Below, piece after piece: positions 59,434 to 64,000 of a stretch of DNA of 64,000 nucleotides (position 1 is its first letter; every line of letters starts with the position of its first letter). Made by a program: the position numbers and the translations under genes. Under the pieces are notes generated by a model. The model was not told the DNA's origin. It made no database searches and saw nothing but the letters and a program-made list of their open reading frames with translations. Source of the DNA: Bacteroidales bacterium UBA3653 (GTDB lineage: Bacteria > Bacteroidota > Bacteroidia > Bacteroidales > Paludibacteraceae); NCBI GenBank assembly GCA_002373505.1, contig DFKE01000017.1, positions 176,543-240,542 of the forward strand. Direction: 5' to 3'.

Positions 59434-59673
59434 CTTTTCGGAATGATCGTTCCTTTACTCCTTCGGGACGTAAACCAGCGGAGCGTTTGCGGACCGAAAA
59501 GCAGAGGCATCGGTTGCTTGTCCATTAAGCGGAGCGGTATGGACTTTTGCACACCGATTGCCGAATGCGCAGGCAGGTGCTATACGACCAGCTCCCTCTG
59601 AACTCCCCCAGGCCTTGACCGGAGCAAGGGTAGGAGGTTGTAGCGGTGCGATATGGTTAGCCTGCCTTTTTTT
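59434..59673 (+). ncRNA. ffs: SRP RNA-like gene with 5' structured extension
   Basis: A promoter-driven non-coding unit ending in a T-run. The 3' part (59572-59673) looks like bacterial SRP RNA domain IV: C-rich strand, AGG (59610-59612), CC, loop, GG, AGCA (59623-59626), then the returning strand; the outer stem GGCAG/CTGCC (59572-59576 with 59662-59666) is followed by seven T. The apical loop would be the hexamer TTGACC rather than GGAA. The 5' part forms further hairpins (CTTTTCGG with CCGAAAAG; GTCCAT with ATGGAC; ATCGGT with ACCGAT). SRP RNA is the best reading; the extension could be separate. Confidence 0.6.
59662..59673 (+). terminator. Terminator of SRP-like RNA
   Basis: The closing strand CTGCC of the RNA's outer stem runs straight into seven T. 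Confidence 0.7.
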
Positions 59674-59682
59674 GTGGCATAG

Positions 59683-59754
59683 TATCCTAGAACCCTAGAA
59701 CCCTAGTATCCTAGAATCCTAGAACCCTAGTATCCTAGGACCCTAGGACCCTAG
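59683..59754. repeat. Octamer ctag array (9 units)
   Basis: tatcctag, aaccctag twice, tatcctag, aatcctag, aaccctag, tatcctag, gaccctag twice. It supplies the last codons (GS) and TAG stop of the subtilase gene. Confidence 0.92.
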
Positions 59755-61170
59755 TTCTTTTCCTAAGATATCGTATTCTTTATCCCCGCGGCGGATGTAT
59801 ATTTGTCCGTTCCGCAGGATCTTTCGGCTGCCCGTAGCCGGCAGCGGGCTGTCTATCGACTCAAGCGTCATTGTATAAGCTTTCCATGCATCGGGGATGC
59901 CGTAGCCGTAGTGGTTGTCCGGGTCGGGGTTGCCGTAAAACTCGGTGGAACGGATGATACGTTCTCTTATCTGCATGGCGTTCTCGTCCGGCAGCGCGGA
60001 CCATAAGGAAGCCGCCAAGCCTGCTATCAGGGGTGTTGCGAAACTGGTGCCGTTGCTATGAACGACGTCTCCGTTGGGGTTGATGAGTGCTGTCCATACG
60101 CCTACGGCGCACACTTCGGGTTTGACCCGCCCGTCCGACGTGGGACCGTAACTGGAGAAATTGCCGATCTGCCGGTTTATATCTACGGCACCTACTGTGA
60201 GTATGCTATCCGCGTCCGCCGGTGCGCTGAGCGTGCGCCAAGTATTGTCGCCTTCGTTGCCGATGGCTGTGCATACCAGCATGCCTTTGCGGGCAGCGAT
60301 GGTAGCTGCGCGGCTCGCACGAGATACAACGCCGTTCAGCGAACTACCGTCCATATTCCATTCCTCGTTGTCAAACATAGCGTACCCCAGCGAGACGGAG
60401 AATACATTCACGCCCAGCGAGTCGGCTTTCTCCAATGCCGCCACCAGATTATCCATCTCTTTGGGGCTCTCGGTAGCGTTCTCCTCCGACCTCATCAGAT
60501 AGTATTTCGCTTGCGTGGCAGCACCGTGGTAATCGTCTGTGATGCCGGAGATAGCGCTCAGACACTCTGTGCCGTGCGTGCCCGTCCAGCCGTAGAAACC
60601 GTCTTTGTCGTCCGTGAAATCGAAATGTCCGAGTTCCAGACTGTCATGCCGGAAACAGCTCAGTTTGTCGGCTTTGTAGAATCCTCCGTCGCAGACCGCC
60701 ATGAGAATCCCTTGCCCCTCGAATCCCGCTTCATGGAGCGGCAGCAGGTTATATACCTCTAACTGTTCGTCGGAGGCGAGATCTCCCGTCTGTGTCATGT
60801 ACTCTGTGTTCTGTGCTCTGTGCGCTATCAGGTTGCGCCTCTCTTGCTTCCGTCGGCTATAGACAGGCTCGCTGTTGTCGCGTGTCATCTCAACCTCTGT
60901 CACGAACGAGAGTTGCGCCACCTTGCCGGCGAGTTTCTCGCTCATCTCGCATGTCACGCCGTTGAACCACCGGCTCTTGTGATGGATCGTGGCGCCCATG
61001 CGTCGCAGGCTGTCTGTGTAGTGCGGGCTGACGGGGTAGTCCATTCCGTCGGTAGGGATAGACCATTTGGCGCGCTGCTCCACGGCGCGCGGAGACAACT
61101 GCGGCGCGCTCTTCTCCGGCTTGTCCAGAAAAGACACGAAATAGATAAACAAAACTACAAGCAATTCCAT
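59743..61170 (-). CDS. Secreted S8 subtilisin-like protease with C-terminal tail
   Basis: About 475 residues. N-terminal hydrophobic signal (MELLVVLFIYFVSFL), a propeptide-like region, then the S8 domain: Asp161 in VCDGGFY, His199 in GTHGTECLS, Asn305 in AIGNEGD and Ser376 in NGTSFATPLIAG, numbered from ATG 61170. The C-terminus KILRNGQIYIRRGDKEYDI then LGKEL is the tail shared with the LRR and lyase-like proteins; the final GS and stop come from an array. A heptamer array encodes HRAQNTEYMTQ at about residue 117-127, at the propeptide-to-catalytic junction. Confidence 0.92.
   Translation of the reverse strand: MELLVVLFIYFVSFLDKPEKSAPQLSPRAVEQRAKWSIPTDGMDYPVSPHYTDSLRRMGATIHHKSRWFNGVTCEMSEKLAGKVAQLSFVTEVEMTRDNSEPVYSRRKQERRNLIAHRAQNTEYMTQTGDLASDEQLEVYNLLPLHEAGFEGQGILMAVCDGGFYKADKLSCFRHDSLELGHFDFTDDKDGFYGWTGTHGTECLSAISGITDDYHGAATQAKYYLMRSEENATESPKEMDNLVAALEKADSLGVNVFSVSLGYAMFDNEEWNMDGSSLNGVVSRASRAATIAARKGMLVCTAIGNEGDNTWRTLSAPADADSILTVGAVDINRQIGNFSSYGPTSDGRVKPEVCAVGVWTALINPNGDVVHSNGTSFATPLIAGLAASLWSALPDENAMQIRERIIRSTEFYGNPDPDNHYGYGIPDAWKAYTMTLESIDSPLPATGSRKILRNGQIYIRRGDKEYDILGKELGS
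60790..60824. repeat. Heptamer array in subtilase gene (ctgtgNN, 5 units)
   Basis: ctgtgtc, atgtact, ctgtgtt, ctgtgct, ctgtgcg; translated as HRAQNTEYMTQ. Confidence 0.8.
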
Positions 61171-61171
61171 A

Positions 61172-61213
61172 ACTCTCAATTCTCAACTCTCAATTCTCAA
61201 CTCTCAATTCTCA
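61172..61213. repeat. Heptamer array at rlmD-subtilase junction (6 units)
   Basis: actctca and attctca alternate three times with a final attctca pair. It encodes the last residues (LRIES) and TGA of rlmD and reaches the subtilase ATG. Confidence 0.9.
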
Positions 61214-62786
61214 ATTCCAACAGCACGACGTTCTCCACATGCTGGGTGTGGGGGAACATGTCCACGGGTTGCACCCGGGTTACTTTGTATTTGGTGTCCA
61301 GCAGCGCGAGGTCCCGTGCTTGCGTAGCCGGGTTGCAACTGACATACACGATGCGTTTGGGTTCGGCATTCAGGATCACGTTCACCACATCCTCATGCAT
61401 TCCGGCGCGCGGAGGGTCGGTTATGATGATGTCCGGACGCCCGTGCTGCGCAATGAAATCGTCATTCAGAATATCCTTCATATCGCCTGCGAAGAACAGG
61501 GTGTTTTCGATATTGTTAATCTTCGAATTGACTTTGGCGTCCTCGATGGCTTCCGGCACGTACTCGATACCGATCACCTGCCGGGCCTGCTTCGCCACGA
61601 AATTGGCAATCGTTCCGGTGCCCGTGTAGAGGTCGTACACCAAAGGCTGATGGCTGATAGCTGACTGCTGATCGCTGATAACTTCAAACGCGAACTCACG
61701 CGCCACTTTGTATAACTCGTAGGCTTGCTCGGTGTTGGTCTGGTAGAACGATTTGGGACCTACCTTGAACCGCAGTCCCTCCATCTCCTCGATGATATGG
61801 TCTTCGCCGAAATAGACTTTGACCTCCAGGTCTCCGATCGTGTCGTTGAATTTGGTGTTCTCCACGTAGAGCAGGGAGATGATCTCCGGGAACTCCGTGT
61901 GGAGGTATTCCAAAAGGCTGAAAGCTGACGGCTTATAGTTGCTTCCTTTCTCCTCCCTTGAGGGGAGGTCGGGTGGGGTTATTCTCTCTCCAAAGGAGAC
62001 GATAAGCATCAGCTCGCCTTTATGGTTGTTGCGGATGATGAGGTTTCGGAGCAGGCCTTCGTGGGTGTGTTCGTTATAGAAAGTCAGTCCGTGTTCTTGT
62101 GCGTACGTTCGTACGGCGTTACGGATCCGGTTGTTGATATCGGGCATGAGGTGGCATTCCTGAATATCCAGCACTTTGTCAAAAGCACCGGGTATATGGA
62201 AACCGATGCCGGGTTCCTGTTTTAATTCGTCATTTTTAATTTTTAATTCTTCCAACTCATTGGAAGTAAGCCACCGCCGGTCTGCGCAGGTGAACTCCAG
62301 TTTGTTGCGGTACCCGTAGATATGCTTGGAACCGAGGATAGGGCTTATCTCGGGCAGTTCGATTTTGCCGATACGTGTCAGGTTGTCTATTATCTGCTGC
62401 TGTTTGTATTTCAGTTGCTCCTCGTACGGCAGAATCTGCCATTTGCATCCTCCGCAGACGCCGAAATGCCGGCATCTCGGCTCGCAACGGACAGGGGAGG
62501 GTTGTACGATCCGCAGCACGCGGGCTTCCATGAACGAGTGTTTCTTTTTGGTCACCTGCAGATCCACGATGTCTCCCGGCACGCAGTTGGACACAAAGAC
62601 GGCCATCCCTTCTCCCTTCGTACATGGTACATCGTCCCCTTGTACTTCGTCACTTGGTACTTTGTCACTTGGTACTTTGTCACTTGGTACTTTGTCACTT
62701 GGTACCTTGGCAATGGCTTTTCCTTCTGCGGCTACGCCGGTGATCTCGATATGCTCTAAAATCGGTAGATTTTTCTTTTTTCCCAT
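61197..62786 (-). CDS. rlmD: 23S rRNA (uracil-C5)-methyltransferase, RlmD/RumA family
   Basis: About 529 residues: N-terminal TRAM-like domain, a Fe-S cluster site (CRHFGVCGGCKWQ), SAM site YDLYTGTGTIANF and catalytic DPPRAGMH and VSCNPATQARDL. RumA-type enzymes make m5U in 23S rRNA; distinction from RlmCD-type is not certain. Four inserts are seen: a 15-bp array giving KVPSD repeats near the N-terminus, a tttttaa array, a C-rich palindrome (TPPDLPSREEKGS) and a heptamer array (SDQQSAISHQP) immediately before the SAM motif. Confidence 0.93.
   Translation of the reverse strand: MGKKKNLPILEHIEITGVAAEGKAIAKVPSDKVPSDKVPSDKVPSDEVQGDDVPCTKGEGMAVFVSNCVPGDIVDLQVTKKKHSFMEARVLRIVQPSPVRCEPRCRHFGVCGGCKWQILPYEEQLKYKQQQIIDNLTRIGKIELPEISPILGSKHIYGYRNKLEFTCADRRWLTSNELEELKIKNDELKQEPGIGFHIPGAFDKVLDIQECHLMPDINNRIRNAVRTYAQEHGLTFYNEHTHEGLLRNLIIRNNHKGELMLIVSFGERITPPDLPSREEKGSNYKPSAFSLLEYLHTEFPEIISLLYVENTKFNDTIGDLEVKVYFGEDHIIEEMEGLRFKVGPKSFYQTNTEQAYELYKVAREFAFEVISDQQSAISHQPLVYDLYTGTGTIANFVAKQARQVIGIEYVPEAIEDAKVNSKINNIENTLFFAGDMKDILNDDFIAQHGRPDIIITDPPRAGMHEDVVNVILNAEPKRIVYVSCNPATQARDLALLDTKYKVTRVQPVDMFPHTQHVENVVLLELRIES
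61647..61681. repeat. Heptamer array in rlmD (ctgatNg family, 5 units)
   Basis: ctgatgg, ctgatag, ctgactg, ctgatcg, ctgataa; translated as SDQQSAISHQ. Confidence 0.88.
61943..61995. repeat. C-rich palindrome in rlmD
   Basis: tttctcctcccttgagggga followed by ggtcgggtggggttattctc; translated ERITPPDLPSREEKGS. Confidence 0.7.
62220..62254. repeat. Heptamer array in rlmD (ttttaat, 5 units)
   Basis: ttttaat, tcgtcat, ttttaat, ttttaat, tcttcca; translated ELKIKNDELKQ. Confidence 0.65.
62623..62712. repeat. 15-bp array in rlmD (6 units) encoding KVPSD
   Basis: Units of cttggtactttgtca and variants. On the minus strand each unit is a pentapeptide KVPSD (then DEVQG, DDVPC). The minus-strand word aagtgacaaagtacc resembles aaatgacaaaatggt of the tsaD-linked array. 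Confidence 0.92.
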
Positions 62787-62804
62787 AATTAACAAATTTG
62801 CGTG

Positions 62805-62835
62805 CAAATTTAGTGTTTTTTTTTGACATATGCAA
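62805..62835 (-). promoter_or_regulatory. rlmD promoter
   Basis: Minus strand TTGC, 19 bases, TAAATTTG; 18 bases before the ATG. Confidence 0.75.
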
Positions 62836-62845
62836 GAAAAAAGCG

Positions 62846-62871
62846 AAAAATCGCCCCGCAGGACGATTTTT
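62846..62871 (-). terminator. Hairpin upstream of rlmD promoter
   Basis: Stem aaaaatcg/cgattttt, loop ccccgcagga; twin of 30864-30889 (loop differs at one base). T-rich on the minus strand after the stem. Confidence 0.5.
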
Positions 62872-62875
62872 CTTG

Positions 62876-62976
62876 TTTAGTGCGGCTTCGCCGCTGTTAA
62901 GTGCGACCTTTGGTCGCGGTTGAGTGCTGCGCGGTTAAGTGCGGCTTCGCCGCGGTTGAGTGCCTGCGGCTGTTGA
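62876..62976. repeat. Mini-hairpin string with gttaagtgc linkers
   Basis: Hairpins gcggcttcgccgc (twice), gcgacctttggtcgc and shorter ones, joined by gtt(a/g)agtgc. It is the reverse-complement class of 31091-31157. Confidence 0.75.
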
Positions 62977-63120
62977 GATCTCATTTATAGTAAATTACAA
63001 GATAGATATAAGGGGCATTGCCTATGCATCTCGGAGTCATTGGCTATGCAATAGCAGTGTAACGATTCTTCCTAGATACCCCACCATCTCTCGAGAATGG
63101 TTCGATAATGACCGCTAAAC

Positions 63121-63145
63121 GAGTCGTAAATGTCCCGTGAGTAAA
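63121..63145 (+). repeat. 25-bp dispersed repeat, copy 2
   Basis: gagtcgtaaatgtcccgtga plus gtaaa; matches the minus strand of 24314-24338 at 24 of 25 positions. Confidence 0.8.
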
Positions 63146-63156
63146 TTAGCACTCAT

Positions 63157-63178
63157 TCTCGTTCGCATCTCGTTCGCA
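63157..63178. repeat. 11-bp direct repeat (tctcgttcgca x2)
   Basis: Two perfect units followed by ttacggacatc; same period as the arrays at 24329 and 31158. Confidence 0.75.
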
Positions 63179-63255
63179 TTACGGACATCTGCGTCACGTC
63201 TCTTTCATTTTTTATTGCTCTGTTGGTCTTGCCGCTTGGCTGGGGTTGCCGGCCT

Positions 63256-63299
63256 CTTAGTAGGTCTATCCCTATATAGGGATAGACTACTCTACTAAG
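63256..63299. repeat. Long near-perfect palindrome
   Basis: A perfect 24-bp palindrome (63264-63287, centre CCTATATAGG) extended by an 8-bp arm CTTAGTAG/CTACTAAG after a 4-base bulge. It could be a cruciform, a protein-binding site or an element end. Confidence 0.85.
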
Positions 63300-63425
63300 G
63301 GGGGCTAGGCTACCCGCCAAAATTTATTGTCGGCTCTAATATAAAAACCCTCTCCGAAAGGTTAACGCGTTTCATCCTCTGATAAACCTCCGCTGCCGGT
63401 TGCTGCAAAGCCGTAAAAGGTACAA

Positions 63426-63460
63426 TAAAAAAATGACACTCGCAAATAAAAGTGTCATTT
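63426..63460 (-). terminator. Intrinsic terminator of right-edge gene
   Basis: Minus strand 10-bp perfect stem (63431-63440 with 63451-63460, 10-base loop) followed by seven T, 4 bases after the stop. Confidence 0.88.
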
Positions 63461-63464
63461 CGGG

Positions 63465-64000
63465 TTATTTTTCCAACAGCCATTTGATGGAGTAGCGGTA
63501 TATTTTGCTGAACTCGGTGACAGCTTCCAATGGGAAGCCATAGACCAGTGTCTTTGCCCCGGATTGGGGATGGCTGTATCCGACTGCTGCCGGACAGCGC
63601 ATGTCCATGTACTGAGCCATCCTGACGGCCCCTTTCTCCGGTTTGAGCCCCTCCGGGTGGCAGGTGAAGAGCTGCTCTTCGTTGGGCTCTAAATATAATT
63701 GAAAGTTGAAAGTCGGAAGAGGGGTGACGGGTGACGGGTTACGGGTTACCGGGAGAAACGGGACAGAGCCTGTCGAATTGATTTTACCGCTTCGGGTGGC
63801 ATGGGCGGCATAGAAAGAGGCATGCAGGTTCTGTTTAGCCCAAGCGGGATCGATAGCTGAGAAATGGTCGGTTGAAAGCAGGAGTCTGCCTCCGCCGGCG
63901 ATGAAGGTATCCAACAGGCTTCTGAGCGAGTCGGGGAGCGGATTGCGCTGTCTGCCGCAGATGAGATCAATGATATGTACCATTTGGTCATTTACCATTT
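63465..64000 (-). CDS. C-terminal part of xanthan lyase/golvesin-like protein, cut by right window edge
   Basis: The last 177 or more codons of a longer protein; the frame is open to the window edge. HIIDLICGRQR, SLRSLLDTFIAGGGRLLLS, a CRPEG-like segment and TLVYGFPLEAVTEFSKIYR near the end match the C-terminal domain common in Bacteroidota xanthan-lyase and golvesin-CBD proteins, where a DLILGKQ word and a GFPFE word bracket the domain. Two arrays are embedded: 63724-63751 (VTRNPSPVTP) and ttgaaag words giving FNFQLYLE. The ATG at 63998 is probably internal. Confidence 0.6.
   Translation of the reverse strand, partial: MVNDQMVHIIDLICGRQRNPLPDSLRSLLDTFIAGGGRLLLSTDHFSAIDPAWAKQNLHASFYAAHATRSGKINSTGSVPFLPVTRNPSPVTPLPTFNFQLYLEPNEEQLFTCHPEGLKPEKGAVRMAQYMDMRCPAAVGYSHPQSGAKTLVYGFPLEAVTEFSKIYRYSIKWLLEK
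63724..63751. repeat. Heptamer array in right-edge gene (gtgacgg/gttacgg, 4 units)
   Basis: gtgacgg twice, gttacgg, gttaccg: the reverse-complement form of the cccgtaa/cccgtca family, translated VTRNPSPVTP. Two ttgaaag units precede at 63699-63712. Confidence 0.85.

Larger units (their letters stand above)
62872..63425. other. Non-coding repeat region between rlmD and right-edge gene
   Basis: About 550 bases without a convincing gene. It holds the mini-hairpin string (62876-62976), the second copy of the 25-bp repeat (63121-63145), two tctcgttcgca 11-mers (63157-63178) and the strong palindrome (63256-63299). The sequence CTCGAGAATGG and nearby words are unique here. No consensus promoter seen. 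Confidence 0.7.

Noticed and set aside
59435..59505. tRNA gene in the 9-bp CTTTTCGG/CCGAAAAG stem
   Set aside because: No T-loop (GTTCRANNC), no anticodon arm and wrong arm spacing; treated as part of the SRP-like transcript.

Overview
The window is a piece of a Bacteroidota chromosome, most likely order Bacteroidales, from a lineage I cannot name. Three things support this. At least seventeen sites match the Bacteroidota promoter pattern (TTTG or TTGC, 19-20 bases, TAnnTTTG) and there are almost no Shine-Dalgarno sequences. The gene set is typical of the phylum: BT_3928-like DoxX protein, DUF1599, DUF5723/OmpA, fused KorA/KorB, an EF-G paralogue, QueH and KdtA. Secreted proteins share a short C-terminal tail.

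Layout. (1) 1-5.8 kb, minus strand: a tightly coupled five-gene operon of ECF-like sigma factor, C39-like cysteine peptidase, dynamin-like GTPase with a membrane hairpin, truncated Hsp70 with a zinc ribbon, and a second dynamin-like GTPase cut by the window edge. A DUF4143 ATPase follows at 5.9-7.1 kb. This stretch looks more A+T-rich than the rest and has none of the short tandem arrays seen elsewhere, so it may be acquired. (2) 7.3-11.5 kb: lepA and a secreted leucine-rich-repeat protein. (3) 11.6-14.8 kb: korAB (2-oxoacid:ferredoxin oxidoreductase). (4) 14.8-23.7 kb, minus: kdtA, hisS, DUF1599, DoxX-like protein, tpiA, gamma-carbonic anhydrase, pyrH, frr, rsgA and DUF975, probably one long transcript. 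(5) 23.8-30.8 kb: lipoprotein, tsaD, an exosortase-like protein, a cation/proton antiporter and uvrA. (6) 31.8-38.7 kb: an EF-G paralogue lacking the catalytic histidine, then a VTC/DUF4956/DUF4353 cluster with two secreted proteins. (7) 39-51.8 kb, mostly plus: cardiolipin synthase, queH, nadE, murB, murA, dsbD, rlmB, rubredoxin, flavodiiron protein, a pseudouridine synthase and a pectate-lyase-like protein. (8) 51.8-64 kb, mostly minus: rsmG, yebC, an OmpA/TSP3 protein with its lipoprotein, a RecD-like helicase, an SRP-like RNA gene (plus strand), a subtilase, rlmD and the end of a xanthan-lyase/golvesin-like protein.

The most unusual feature is a genome-wide pattern of short imperfect tandem arrays (units of 7, 8, 9, 10, 11 or 15 bases, usually 3-8 copies, up to 21). 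They sit at almost every gene junction from 11 kb onward and also inside at least twelve coding sequences, in frame. Several word families recur at distant loci and are translated in the same strand and frame (for example SAVSHQ-, QKSKVES-, DRSADR- and QNTEY-type peptides). Arrays often supply the last codons and stop codon of a gene. Two further dispersed classes also occur inside genes: C-rich palindromes with a conserved ~50-base core, and strings of mini-hairpins joined by TTAAGTGC-like linkers. I regard these repeats and the sigma/C39/dynamin/Hsp70 operon as the two candidates for undescribed biology. All calls come from reading the sequence; no database search was run.
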